DNA of 64,000 nucleotides, taken from assembly GCF_024919275.1 (NCBI RefSeq), contig NZ_JANWGH010000002.1, positions 744,001 through 808,000 of the forward strand, written 5' to 3'. Shown in pieces: positions 53,165 to 62,545 of this stretch (positions within the stretch are counted from its first letter, which is position 1; every line of letters starts with the position of its first letter). This DNA comes from Algoriphagus limi. GTDB taxonomy: Bacteria > Bacteroidota > Bacteroidia > Cytophagales > Cyclobacteriaceae. Below the pieces are notes generated by a model. It searched no databases and was not told the DNA's origin. It was given only the letters and a program-made list of their open reading frames with translations. Made by a program: the position numbers and the translations under genes.

Positions 53165-53258
53165 TCCTTCATTTTTCTAACACCTATCTATCGCAGGCAA
53201 AAATTTGTCCTGCTACAATCTCTTATTTCTAAAAATCAATTTAAAATTCAATAATTCA

Positions 53259-56222
53259 ATGCAAAACAAAGGAGTCATTGTGTTTTTGACAGTGGTGATT
53301 ACAGCCTTGTGTCTGTATTATCTGTCATTCACATTTGTTTCAAATGGCATTCAGCAGACAGCTACTGAATATGCCACAGATGCCTCAGGTAACGTAGATT
53401 TTGTAAAAAGAAGAGCGTACCTCGATTCAATTTGGAGAGAGCCTGTTTACAATTTCTTGGGGGCAGATTTCACTTACCAGGAAATCAAAGAAACCGAACT
53501 AGGTCTTGGTCTTGACCTTCAAGGTGGTATGCACGTGACCTTAGAAGTTTCTCCAGTAGAAATTGTAAAAGGTTTGGCTGGAAATCCTAAAGATGAGGCT
53601 TTCAACAAATCTGTAGAAGATGCTCGTCTCGCAGCAAAAACTTCTACAGATAAGTATGTCAACTTATTCTATTCAGCTTGGCAGCAAAATAACCCGGGTA
53701 GAAACCTGAGCAGCATTTTCGCTACTGCAGCCAACAGAGGTAGAATTTCTTTGGAATCCTCTGATGCTGAAATCTTAGATATCATCGATACTGAGGTTGA
53801 AAATGCAATCGAGCGATCTTTCAACATCCTTCGAACTCGTATTGACCGATTTGGTACTTCTCAGCCAAATATTCAGCGTATCCAAGGAACTGGAAGAATT
53901 CAGGTAGAACTTCCAGGTGTGGATAACCAGGAGCGTGTTAGAAAACTATTGCAAGGTGTAGCTAAGCTTCAATTCTGGGAAGTAGCAGAAGTAAACGAAA
54001 TCGGTGGTGCTATCGATGCAATTAATGCAGCTTGGGTTGCTGATAATCAAGGTAATGCTGAAAGCGAGCAGGATTCAGTTTCTATGGAAAATATGTCCGA
54101 GGAAGATTCCTTACGAATGGCTCTTGAGAAGCAATTAGAGCAAATCGATCCATTGAATCAGTCCAATGATATCTCTCCGCTATATAGCCTAATCCAGGCG
54201 AATTATGGTCTTGCTTACCAAGTTCGAGATACTGTGGTGATCAATCGAATCTTGAACAACCCGAATTACAAGTCTCTTCTTCCAAGAGACATCAAGTTGT
54301 TGTGGGGAGTTAAGCCGGTTACTCCAGAAGGTACTGACCTTGAAATTCTAGAATTGTATGCGATCAAAACTCCTCGAGGTTCTGATCAGGCTCCTTTGGA
54401 AGGAGATGTAGTTACCGATGCTAGACAGGTATTGGATCAAACTTCCAGACCGGCAGTTTCCATGCAAATGAATGCTGAAGGTGCAAGAAAATGGAGAAGC
54501 ATCACAGCAGCCAATGTAGGTCGTAGAATTGCTGTGGTTCTTGATGATTATGTATACACTGCGCCAGTTGTAAACGGAGAAATCCCTACTGGTCAGTCTG
54601 AAATTTCAGGAACATTTACCCTTCAGGAGGCACAAGACTTGGCGAATATTTTGAAGTCAGGTTCACTTCCAGCACCTACTCAAATCGTAGAGGAAAGCAT
54701 CATTGGTCCTACTTTGGGTAAGGAAGCTCAAAGTCAGGGTATTATTTCCATGGTGTCAGGCTTGGTATTGGTAGTGCTCTTTATGGTGGCCTACTATGCT
54801 AAAGGTGGATTGGTTGCGATCGCAGCCTTGGTGTTTAACATCTTCTTCATCTTAGGAATCTTGGCTCAGTTGGGTACAGCTTTGACCTTGCCTGGTATCG
54901 CCGGTATTGTATTGACTATTGGTATGTCGATTGACGCCAATGTGTTGATTTTTGAGCGAATCAAAGAAGAACTTCGAAATGGAGTTGGTTTGATCGCTTC
55001 GATTAATGCTGGTTACAATAAGGCATTCTCAGCGATTTTGGACTCCAACGTGACGACTTTCTTGACCGGTGCGATTTTGTATGCTTTGGGTCAAGGTCCG
55101 GTGAAAGGTTTTGCAATCGTATTGATGATTGGTATTGCATCCTCTTTCTTCTCCGCAGTATTTATCACACGAGTGATCGTGTCTTGGATGAGTAAGAAAG
55201 GAGACAATAGCTCTATCAGCTTTGCTTCACCATTCGCTAAAAATGCACTTTCAAGTATCAGTTTTGATTTCTTGAGTAAGAGAAAGACAGCTTACTTGAT
55301 TTCCTCAGGAATCATTATTATCGGTTTGGGTATTGCTGCTGTAAACGGACTGAAGTTTGGTGTGGACTTTACAGGTGGACGTTCTTACATCGTTGCTTTC
55401 GAAGAGCCTGTTGTTCCTTCCGAATTGAAAGTTGGATTGGACGGGGAATTTGAAGGATCAGTTGAGGTGAAAACTTACGGGTCCAACAATGTACTGAAAG
55501 TGACTACTTCTTATTTGATCAATGAAGATGATGATGCTTCCAACTTGGAAGTAGAGCAGAAAGTAAAAGAAGGTATCGCAACAGTTACAGGATTCACTTT
55601 CACTGAAGATGCTGAGAATCTTCAGGCTGGAGAATTTGCAATCACAGGTTCTTCCAAAGTTGGTGCAACTGTAGCGGATGATATCAAGACTTCCTCTGCG
55701 GAGGCAATGATTGTAGCCTTGATCGCGATCTTCTTGTATATCTTGGTTCGTTTCCGCAAGTGGCAGTTCTCCTTGGCATCAATTATTGCCTTGATTCACG
55801 ATACCTTGTTTGTGATAGCGGCCTTTGCGATTGCCTCGGCTTTTGGAGCTACTTTCGAAATCGATCAAGTATTTATCGCTGCGGTATTGACGGTAATTGG
55901 TTACTCAATTAACGATACCGTGATTGTATTTGACCGAATCAGAGAAAACATCGAGCTTCGAGGAACAGGAAAATTGGTAAGCATCTTCAATGAGGCTATC
56001 AATTTGACCTTGGGACGAACATTGATTACATCCTTTACTACCTTGATTGTGGTGATTGTACTTCTTGTATTCGGTGGAGAGGTATTGAGAGGATTCTCCT
56101 TTGCCTTGTTCATCGGTATCCTTGTAGGTACCTATTCATCCATCTACATCGCAACTCCAATCGTAGTGGACTTGATGAAGCGAGAAATGGATAAGGAAAA
56201 AGACGCTAAGAAAGTAGCTTAA
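53259..56222 (+). CDS. secDF: Protein translocase subunit SecDF (fused)
   Basis: SecDF uses the proton gradient to complete protein export through SecYEG. The 987-residue fusion contains SecD (about 1-650) and SecF (about 660-970), each with six membrane helices. Landmarks are GLGLDLQGGMHVTLEV, LPGVDNQERVRKLL, GMSIDANVLIFERIKEEL (SecD TM4 with the functional Asp), FGVDFTGGRSYIV at the SecF start, and YSINDTVIVFDRIREN. Bacteroidota usually carry this fused form. ATG at 53259 gives the first helix directly; the frame opens at 53205. A strong terminator follows. Confidence 0.97.
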   Translation: MQNKGVIVFLTVVITALCLYYLSFTFVSNGIQQTATEYATDASGNVDFVKRRAYLDSIWREPVYNFLGADFTYQEIKETELGLGLDLQGGMHVTLEVSPVEIVKGLAGNPKDEAFNKSVEDARLAAKTSTDKYVNLFYSAWQQNNPGRNLSSIFATAANRGRISLESSDAEILDIIDTEVENAIERSFNILRTRIDRFGTSQPNIQRIQGTGRIQVELPGVDNQERVRKLLQGVAKLQFWEVAEVNEIGGAIDAINAAWVADNQGNAESEQDSVSMENMSEEDSLRMALEKQLEQIDPLNQSNDISPLYSLIQANYGLAYQVRDTVVINRILNNPNYKSLLPRDIKLLWGVKPVTPEGTDLEILELYAIKTPRGSDQAPLEGDVVTDARQVLDQTSRPAVSMQMNAEGARKWRSITAANVGRRIAVVLDDYVYTAPVVNGEIPTGQSEISGTFTLQEAQDLANILKSGSLPAPTQIVEESIIGPTLGKEAQSQGIISMVSGLVLVVLFMVAYYAKGGLVAIAALVFNIFFILGILAQLGTALTLPGIAGIVLTIGMSIDANVLIFERIKEELRNGVGLIASINAGYNKAFSAILDSNVTTFLTGAILYALGQGPVKGFAIVLMIGIASSFFSAVFITRVIVSWMSKKGDNSSISFASPFAKNALSSISFDFLSKRKTAYLISSGIIIIGLGIAAVNGLKFGVDFTGGRSYIVAFEEPVVPSELKVGLDGEFEGSVEVKTYGSNNVLKVTTSYLINEDDDASNLEVEQKVKEGIATVTGFTFTEDAENLQAGEFAITGSSKVGATVADDIKTSSAEAMIVALIAIFLYILVRFRKWQFSLASIIALIHDTLFVIAAFAIASAFGATFEIDQVFIAAVLTVIGYSINDTVIVFDRIRENIELRGTGKLVSIFNEAINLTLGRTLITSFTTLIVVIVLLVFGGEVLRGFSFALFIGILVGTYSSIYIATPIVVDLMKREMDKEKDAKKVA

Positions 56223-56241
56223 GCTTCGAAAATAAATAAAC

Positions 56242-56280
56242 AAAAACCCGCTTCGAGATTATTCGAGGCGGGTTTTTTTA
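56242..56280 (+). terminator. Rho-independent terminator after secDF
   Basis: AAACCCGCTTCGA (56244-56256) pairs with TCGAGGCGGGTTT (56263-56275) with one G-U pair and a 6-nt loop, followed by T-rich sequence. The A-run on the left may also serve the convergent gene at 56297-57685. Confidence 0.9.
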
Positions 56281-56296
56281 TTAATTAAGTTTTGGA

Positions 56297-57685
56297 TTAT
56301 TCCCACTCAAAAACTCCCATCGAAGACCGACGGTAATTTCTCTTCAACTCAGGGTATTGATCTAATAATCTGCTAAAGTCTCCGTTTGGATCTAGGACGA
56401 TTTGAGGCTGCTGGGAATGGATAAGCTCAAATAAGTGAGCCCGTTGACTGAGATCTTTTTCTTGATCCAAGTAAACCTTGCTCAGGTGATAATTCAAGAA
56501 TGGTCCGCCAAGTCTATGGTTCAAATACGCTCCCATTTCATCTCCTAAAATTAGGATGGACTTTTCTGCTGGGAGGGAGCCTTTATATTCTTGTACTCTA
56601 TAATTTTCCTGCACCACATCATTATTTCCAAAAAACTGCCAACTGACTAGCGGAAGTAAGACCACCAAGGCAAAGAAGCTTAATTGGATGATGATTTTTC
56701 GCTGAATCACCAATAAGAATCTAGTGATGAGGTAGCTTAAAACAGGAAGCAATATGACGAGTTGGTAAGTTGCTTGGCGTTTTGAGAAGAACAGCGAGGC
56801 TCCAGCAAAAAGCAACCAAAAGATCATAATTTGCCGTTGCTTTTGTTGGTTGATAGTGGCGGATGAGGCTAAAGAACCGATAAAATAACCCAGGAAAGCT
56901 AGGAGAAGCGGAAAAGCTAAAAGAACCCCAATCCATTCAAGAGGTTGGTATAGGTAAGCATTTGATTTTAAGAACAGAGGCCAGATTTCAATATAACTTT
57001 CCAAACCATCCATCCAGAAATAATAGACGGAGATCAGTAAAATCGGAAGAAAGTAACCGGTCAGGGAAAGCATCAATTGTCGGAATGAAAAGCCACTGAT
57101 AGCGATTCCAACCACTATCAAAAATGGTAGAAACAAGACATAAATTGCGTGAAACCCTGTAGCTAGACCCCCATATATCCCAATCAATAGCGTTGACTCA
57201 CTACTTTCTTTCTGCAAAACTGTTTGAGAAAAAAGCTGCGAAAGCGCCAAAATCAAAAAAGTACTCCCTAGCAGCGCTGGACTCAAGCTGAGCATATCAA
57301 AGCTCATATGGAAAAGAGAAAGCAGAATGATAGCCGGCAAATAGGTGTTTTCTGAAAACACACGATACCGAATCATCGTACGGTTCCAAAGGATTACCTG
57401 AAAAATGATGAGTAGACGTCCCAGTATTTCATATACCAAAAGGCTTCTTCCGAAAAGCCGATCAATCCACATGAAAATTCCAGCGGAAAGTGGGGCGGTA
57501 TCATCGAGGATTTCTTCATAAAGCAAAAACCCATCAGAAAGGCGTTCTCCTAAAACCATCCAACCTAATTGGGTTTTGGTTAGGACGTCATTTGAAAAGA
57601 ACAAATACAATACGGTCCAAAGGAGTAGGAAAAAGGCTACACCAATGATTCGAAAAGGATCGTTTACTTTGAAAAATTGAAACAA
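56297..57685 (-). CDS. Multi-spanning GT-C-like membrane protein
   Basis: A 462-residue inner-membrane protein with about 10-11 helices and a C-terminal periplasmic domain (about 375-462). After the first helix, the loop has acidic residues (EEILDDTAPLSAGIFMW) as in GT-C enzymes such as ArnT/PMT, which use polyprenyl-linked sugars. A glycosyltransferase role is therefore suggested but not proven; no sequence motif fixes the substrate. Divergent from rbfA, convergent with secDF across the terminator. Confidence 0.65.
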   Translation of the reverse strand: MFQFFKVNDPFRIIGVAFFLLLWTVLYLFFSNDVLTKTQLGWMVLGERLSDGFLLYEEILDDTAPLSAGIFMWIDRLFGRSLLVYEILGRLLIIFQVILWNRTMIRYRVFSENTYLPAIILLSLFHMSFDMLSLSPALLGSTFLILALSQLFSQTVLQKESSESTLLIGIYGGLATGFHAIYVLFLPFLIVVGIAISGFSFRQLMLSLTGYFLPILLISVYYFWMDGLESYIEIWPLFLKSNAYLYQPLEWIGVLLAFPLLLAFLGYFIGSLASSATINQQKQRQIMIFWLLFAGASLFFSKRQATYQLVILLPVLSYLITRFLLVIQRKIIIQLSFFALVVLLPLVSWQFFGNNDVVQENYRVQEYKGSLPAEKSILILGDEMGAYLNHRLGGPFLNYHLSKVYLDQEKDLSQRAHLFELIHSQQPQIVLDPNGDFSRLLDQYPELKRNYRRSSMGVFEWE

Positions 57686-57742
57686 GTTGAGTGGATCTGT
57701 TTAGGCTTGAGGCCGAAATTAAAGCTTGCCCAAGTATTTCGC

Positions 57743-57750
57743 TAAATTTG
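57743..57750 (+). promoter_or_regulatory. Candidate promoter -7 box for rbfA
   Basis: TAAATTTG matches TAnnTTTG exactly and lies 17 nt before the ATG of rbfA. The -33 element is at non-standard spacing. Confidence 0.5.
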
Positions 57751-57767
57751 TACCATAAATACTTCAA

Positions 57768-58148
57768 ATGGAAAGCAAAAGACAACAAAAACATGCAAAA
57801 CTCCTGCAGAAGGAGCTTGGAGAGATTTTCCAAAAGGAAGCAAAACATTTGGTTGGGAAAGCCATGATAACTGTTACACGGGTTTTTGTAAGCCCGGATC
57901 TCAGTGTGGCAAAGGTTTACCTGAGTTTTTTGCTGGCAGATTCTCAAGCGATCTACGAATTGATTCAGGAGCATAAGAAAGAAATCAGGCATTATTTGGC
58001 CAAGCGAATCGGAAAATCTGTTCGTATCATTCCCGAATTGGCATTTTTCCCGGACGATTCTGCTGCCTATGCACAGCATATGGATCAGGTAATTTCGAAT
58101 TTGGATATCCCTCCGGCTACGGAAGAAGATGAAGAAGAAGATAATTAA
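57768..58148 (+). CDS. rbfA: Ribosome-binding factor A
   Basis: RbfA binds immature 30S subunits and helps 16S rRNA 5'-end maturation and cold adaptation. The 126-residue protein has the type-II KH fold: KHAKLLQKELGEIFQ, then ITVTRVFVSPDLSVAKVYLSF, and RIGKSVRIIPELAFFPDDSAAYAQHMDQ. The C-terminus is acidic (EEDEEEDN). The next gene starts 12 nt after the stop, so it is co-transcribed with a LolC/E-like permease, a pairing often seen in Bacteroidota. Confidence 0.95.
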   Translation: MESKRQQKHAKLLQKELGEIFQKEAKHLVGKAMITVTRVFVSPDLSVAKVYLSFLLADSQAIYELIQEHKKEIRHYLAKRIGKSVRIIPELAFFPDDSAAYAQHMDQVISNLDIPPATEEDEEEDN

Positions 58149-58160
58149 AGCCTTTCCCTT

Positions 58161-59387
58161 TTGAACTTAAGCTATTTCATAGCAGGCCGTTATTTCCGCA
58201 GTAAGAAGAAACGAAATTTCATTACTGTACTGTCGACTATTTCCATGATTGGAGTGGCAGTCGGGACAATGGCTTTGGTCATTGTCATGTCGGTATTTAA
58301 TGGTCTAGAGGATTTGATCCGGGGGTTGTTTGCTAGCTTCGATGCTGAATTGAAAGTGGAGGCAGTGATGGGGAAAAGCTTTGAGGCTTCCACGGATTGG
58401 TTGAATGACATTCGGGAAGTGGAAGGAGTAGCTGTATTGACCGAGGTAATTGAAGACCATGCTCTTTTTGATTACAATGGAAATCAACTCGTCGCTACAA
58501 TCAAGGGAGTATCCGATAATTTTCTGGAACAGGAGCGTTTTTCCCAAGGGTATTTTTGGGGAGACACCACCTTGGGGACAGATTTGAGACCTGGAGCTAT
58601 AATGGGTCGGGGAGTGGGATTTTTTCTCTCTGTCAATCTCAAGGATATCAATGTTCCACTCAAAGTTTATTACCCAAGAGCTCCACGAAGCGCAGCAACT
58701 TTAAATCCCAACCAATTATATTCCTCTGCTTCTCTAGAACCGGTCGCCTTTTTCTCGGTTGAGCGGCAGTTTGATGATGAGTATGTCATAGCTCCTTTAA
58801 ATTTCACCAAGGAGTTGTTGAATTACGGATCTCGAAGAACTTCTTTGGAGATCAAGGTGGCGGATGGTTATAGTGTTCAGGAAGTTCAGAGAAATCTAAA
58901 AGCTCACTTGGGATCGGATTTTTCAGTAAAGAATACTGATGAGCAACATGCGGACCTGCTTCGAACTGTCAAATTGGAAAAGCTTTTCGTTTTCCTCACC
59001 CTTACATTTATTTTGGCAATAGCCTCCTTTAATATTTTCTTTTCCCTGAGCATGTTGGCCATAGAAAAGAAAAAAGACATCGCCATTTTGAAAGCAATTG
59101 GGGCAAAGGACGCGTTGATTCGTGCTATATTTTTAAAGCAAGGAGGAATGATATCAATAAGCGGTGCTTTGGTGGGATTGGTCTTGGGTTTTTTGGTCGT
59201 TTGGCTTCAGGAAAGTTATGGTTTGGTTTCGCTTGGTATTGCCTCAGCAGTTGTAGAATCTTATCCTGTAAGGATGATTTGGACAGATTTTTTGTGGATT
59301 AGTGTTGCGGTTATTCTGATCACCTTAATTGCTTCCTGGCGTCCGGCCTGGATAGCTTCTCGGGTAGAGACTACTAAAGAGCTTTAA
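58161..59387 (+). CDS. LolC/LolE-type ABC transporter permease
   Basis: A 408-residue MacB/FtsX-type permease of the lipoprotein-releasing (LolCDE) group. TM1 (about 22-45) is followed by a periplasmic domain (45-270) and three C-terminal helices (about 275-300, 325-350, 370-395) with IASFNIFFSLSMLAIEKKKDIAILKAIGA, the conserved cytoplasmic coupling helix. The only sensible start is TTG at 58161, since NLSYFIAGRYFRSKKKRNF aligns to the family N-terminus. The ATPase LolD is not adjacent. It overlaps a convergent TPR gene by 4 nt. Confidence 0.9.
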   Translation: MNLSYFIAGRYFRSKKKRNFITVLSTISMIGVAVGTMALVIVMSVFNGLEDLIRGLFASFDAELKVEAVMGKSFEASTDWLNDIREVEGVAVLTEVIEDHALFDYNGNQLVATIKGVSDNFLEQERFSQGYFWGDTTLGTDLRPGAIMGRGVGFFLSVNLKDINVPLKVYYPRAPRSAATLNPNQLYSSASLEPVAFFSVERQFDDEYVIAPLNFTKELLNYGSRRTSLEIKVADGYSVQEVQRNLKAHLGSDFSVKNTDEQHADLLRTVKLEKLFVFLTLTFILAIASFNIFFSLSMLAIEKKKDIAILKAIGAKDALIRAIFLKQGGMISISGALVGLVLGFLVVWLQESYGLVSLGIASAVVESYPVRMIWTDFLWISVAVILITLIASWRPAWIASRVETTKEL

Positions 59388-60586
59388 TTTTGGCAGGCTT
59401 TTTCCCAAGCCTGTTGGGAGGCCTCCATACCCCAATCCGCCGCTAATTTTAAGTTTTGACATGCTTCAGATTTTCGATCCATCCTTAGCAAAGTTATTCC
59501 CCGATGATAATAAGCAGTTGGTAGTGCTGGATCAACAGCTATTAACTGAATAAAGTCTGCCATAGCTCCTTCTAAGTTACCTAATTGATATCGGGCTTGG
59601 CCTCTTGCTAATAAAAGCTCAGGGTTTCTTTCGTCTTGAAAAAGGCCTTCTGAAAAATAGTTTTCGGCTTGTTTATGAAGCTCTTCCCTATTGAAGACTG
59701 TTCCTAAATAAAGCCAAGACTCAGGGTCTTGGGGGTTGAGTTCTACAGCCTTTTCTAAATCTTGTTTTGCCTCATCCAGTTTTCCTTGATTTAGAAAAAA
59801 GTAGCCTCGTTTTTTCCATACTTGCGGATCTTCAGGTTTGTTTTTAATTGCTAAATCATAGGGTTCTTGCAGCTCTGTAATATCCTTTCCCTGAATCAAA
59901 GCCAATCTTTCCTTAGCTATAAAATGCTCTGGACTAATTTCTAATGCATGGATTAAGGCCTTTTCGGCTTCTTCGTTTTTATTTAATTTCCAAAGGGCAA
60001 ACCCCTTTTCAGCAAAATAGTCAGCTTCAGCTTTGCCTTTTATAGCCTGGTTGAAATAATTGAGGGCTTCCTCATACTGTTTCATCCCCATATAGCAGAG
60101 GCCTAAATGATAGAAGACAGGGGTCAGATTTTCGGATTGCTCAGTAAAAATCCCTGAAACTCCACCTTCAGTAGCGTTTTTCCTGTAAATGATCTGGGTT
60201 GTTTCTCCTTTGGGAAGACGGAGAAAGGTCTTGAAATCTTCAGCGGCCTCTCCAAAACGTTCCATTTTCAAGAGCAATCTTCCCCTACTAAAAAAGAATG
60301 AAGCTATTTCAGGATTGTGAAAAATTGCTTGGTTATAGTACTCTAAGGCAAACGGCTCATTTTCCCCTGGAAACTTTTCATAAATCTGACCTTGGTACCA
60401 ATAAGCAGTGGCATCCGTTGGATGATCTTTGATCCATTGATCAATTAGGAAGAATGCCTGCTCATAATCTTCGCTTTCATAGGCCTCCAATGCCTTTTCA
60501 AAATCATTCTTGTCAGAAGTGATTTGAGCTGATGCAAAGGGAATAGGAATTCCAACTAATAAAACTAAAAGGCAAAGGATGCGCAT
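59384..60586 (-). CDS. Exported TPR-repeat protein
   Basis: A 400-residue protein with a signal peptide (MRILCLLVLLVGIPIPFASA) and about nine tetratricopeptide repeats, with typical units such as AYWYQGQIYEKF, VFYHLGLCYMGMKQYEEALNYFNQA and VWKKRGYFFLNQGKLDEAKQDLEKAVELNPQDP. TPR arrays bind partner proteins; the exported location suggests an envelope scaffold. Partner unknown. The 3' end overlaps the LolC/E-like permease by 4 nt on the opposite strand. Confidence 0.9.
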   Translation of the reverse strand: MRILCLLVLLVGIPIPFASAQITSDKNDFEKALEAYESEDYEQAFFLIDQWIKDHPTDATAYWYQGQIYEKFPGENEPFALEYYNQAIFHNPEIASFFFSRGRLLLKMERFGEAAEDFKTFLRLPKGETTQIIYRKNATEGGVSGIFTEQSENLTPVFYHLGLCYMGMKQYEEALNYFNQAIKGKAEADYFAEKGFALWKLNKNEEAEKALIHALEISPEHFIAKERLALIQGKDITELQEPYDLAIKNKPEDPQVWKKRGYFFLNQGKLDEAKQDLEKAVELNPQDPESWLYLGTVFNREELHKQAENYFSEGLFQDERNPELLLARGQARYQLGNLEGAMADFIQLIAVDPALPTAYYHRGITLLRMDRKSEACQNLKLAADWGMEASQQAWEKACQN

Positions 60587-60680
60587 TGATTTGAATAAAG
60601 CTTGAATTTATATAAAAACTGTCAAAGGCTCTTGGATGAGATTGGCCAAGAGTTTGGATAAAATCCTTAAAAAATCGGGT

Positions 60681-60688
60681 TAAATTTG
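60681..60688 (+). promoter_or_regulatory. Candidate promoter -7 box before coiled-coil membrane gene
   Basis: TAAATTTG matches TAnnTTTG exactly; a TTTG at 60653-60656 lies 24 nt upstream, slightly beyond the usual spacing. The ATG is at 60743, giving a leader of about 50 nt. Confidence 0.5.
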
Positions 60689-60742
60689 CCCTTAGGCATA
60701 TTTATTGAATGCTGCAGTCCAACCCCAAAAACTAACTTAATC

Positions 60743-61336
60743 ATGAGAAGTCTTAAAGGTAGTCTGCTAGTCTGCTTTTTCTTGTTGACAGGCACCCTTT
60801 TCGCACAGGAATCCTCTGAGCAGGGATCGCTTCAGTCTGGCACCATCGATTCCCAATTTGAATACTTATATCGCGTTTCCAATAATTATCAGGAATATAA
60901 GGTAGTTCGTAGAAGCTATTTGGATCAATTGAAATCCAATATCTTGGACTCCATCCAAACCATGCGTGGCGAAGTCTTGGAGATGAAGCAGGAAGTTCAG
61001 AGTAGACAAGACTCCATCCGATCGATTCAACAGGTTTTGGCTCAAACAGAAGAAGAAAAGCAGGAAGCTATCGCGGCCAAGGACAATTTTTCCTTTTTGG
61101 GAATTGGGATTCACAAAGCTGTTTACTCCACGTTTATGTGGGTTTTAGTCGCTGCATTAGCTGTTGCTCTTGCGTTTTTCTCCTTCAAATATTTCCGAAG
61201 CTTCTCCAAAATCAAGCGTGCTGAAAAAGATTTGACGGATTTGCAGGAAGAGTTTGAGCAGCATCGCAAAAACACCTTGGAACGAGAGCGAAAGCTAAAG
61301 AGAGAGCTCATAGATGCTCAAATGGGCAAGTCATAA
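60743..61336 (+). CDS. Coiled-coil single-pass membrane protein
   Basis: A 197-residue protein with a signal peptide (MRSLKGSLLVCFFLLTGTLFAQ), a periplasmic coiled coil (about 60-110, QTMRGEVLEMKQEVQSRQDSI), one transmembrane helix (about 130-148) and a second cytosolic coiled coil (155-190). Proteins like this are common in Bacteroidota; a tRNA-methyltransferase label sometimes used for them is not supported by any motif here. ATG at 60743 is chosen for the signal peptide. SolA-like gene follows 12 nt later. Confidence 0.8.
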   Translation: MRSLKGSLLVCFFLLTGTLFAQESSEQGSLQSGTIDSQFEYLYRVSNNYQEYKVVRRSYLDQLKSNILDSIQTMRGEVLEMKQEVQSRQDSIRSIQQVLAQTEEEKQEAIAAKDNFSFLGIGIHKAVYSTFMWVLVAALAVALAFFSFKYFRSFSKIKRAEKDLTDLQEEFEQHRKNTLERERKLKRELIDAQMGKS

Positions 61337-61348
61337 GAATTAGAAGTC

Positions 61349-62464
61349 ATGCTCGAAGTAGACTATGCGGTTGTAGGACTTGGTGCTGTAGGCTCTGCAG
61401 CACTTTATTTTTTGTCCCAAAAAGGGGAGAGTGTTCTCGGCATAGATCGATTTGATCCGCCTCATTCTATGGGTTCATCTCATGGAGAAACTCGTATCAC
61501 TCGATTGGCAGTAGGAGAAGGACAGGAATATGTTCAATTGGCCAAGCGTTCTCAACAAATTTGGAGAGAATTGGAAGAACTTACCAAAGAGGATCTTTTT
61601 CGACAGGTAGGTGGGATTTTAATCGAATCCGGTGAGCAGCCTTGGGTCAAATACGGAGGTTCAAGTTTTTTTGATAAGACTTGTGATTACGCCAATTCAG
61701 AATCAGTTCCGCATGAAATTCTGAACCAAAAGGAGCTTAAGGAAAAATTCCCTGCTTTTGAAACCGGTTCCAAGGGAAGAGCATACTATGAACCTTCCGC
61801 CGGCTATGTTTTTCCAGAAAAAATTATCAGAACTCAGCTGGATTTGGCTGCCAAAAATGGAGCTAAGATTCGCGTTCATCAACCTGTTCAGGCTATTCGA
61901 CAGCGGGAAGGCTGGGTAGAAATCCAACTTCGAGAAGAAACCATCCGGGCCAAAAAAGTCCTGATTTCGGTAGGAGGATGGGTGAAGGATTTTCTAGGAG
62001 AAAATGAAAAGCCAAAATTTAAAATTTGCCGTCAGGTTCTGCATTGGGTGAAACTTAAAAAGGGAAGTCCTATGGAATCTGTCAAGCCCGTATTTATGTG
62101 GGGATATGGGGCAGAGCCTACAGACTTTTTATATGGATTTCCAAGCTTGGATGGTAAGACAGTTAAGCTTGCTACCGAGCAGTTTGAGGAAATTCCTCAT
62201 CCGAGCTTTTTGGATAGGACAGTCAACAAGGAGGAACAAGATCTGTTTTTGAAAGATAAAATTGAAGGAAAGTTCCACGGGCTGCTTCCAGAAATAGAAC
62301 GGAGCGAGGTTTGTTTTTACACAGTTACTGAAGATGCCAAGTTTGTAATAAAAACGCACCCCGAAATGGAACGTGTTTTATTAGTTTCTGCCTGTTCAGG
62401 ACATGGTTTCAAACATGCAAGTGCACTAGGCGAGCAACTGGCATCAGAGTTAATGGTGGATTGA
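61349..62464 (+). CDS. solA: SolA/monomeric sarcosine oxidase-like FAD enzyme
   Basis: A 371-residue FAD-dependent amine oxidase of the N-methyltryptophan/sarcosine oxidase group. The dinucleotide-binding motif is VVGLGAVGSAALYFL, followed by HSMGSSHGETRITRL with flavin contacts. Cys322 in VCFYTVTEDAKF aligns with the Cys that forms the covalent FAD link in this family, and SACSGHGFKHAS is the substrate-site signature. It oxidises a secondary amine to an aldehyde plus H2O2; the exact substrate is not predictable. The symbol is by family similarity only. Confidence 0.87.
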   Translation: MLEVDYAVVGLGAVGSAALYFLSQKGESVLGIDRFDPPHSMGSSHGETRITRLAVGEGQEYVQLAKRSQQIWRELEELTKEDLFRQVGGILIESGEQPWVKYGGSSFFDKTCDYANSESVPHEILNQKELKEKFPAFETGSKGRAYYEPSAGYVFPEKIIRTQLDLAAKNGAKIRVHQPVQAIRQREGWVEIQLREETIRAKKVLISVGGWVKDFLGENEKPKFKICRQVLHWVKLKKGSPMESVKPVFMWGYGAEPTDFLYGFPSLDGKTVKLATEQFEEIPHPSFLDRTVNKEEQDLFLKDKIEGKFHGLLPEIERSEVCFYTVTEDAKFVIKTHPEMERVLLVSACSGHGFKHASALGEQLASELMVD

Positions 62465-62516
62465 TTGTAAGCTTATCCTCTTTCTTCGAATAATCCCAAT
62501 TTTAAATTTAAAAGGC

Positions 62517-62524
62517 TATTTTTG
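62517..62524 (+). promoter_or_regulatory. Candidate promoter -7 box for the MsbA-like exporter
   Basis: TATTTTTG matches TAnnTTTG exactly and ends 21 nt before the ATG at 62546. No -33 TTTG at standard spacing. Confidence 0.45.
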
Positions 62525-62545
62525 CGGCTAGATTAATCCAAAGTA

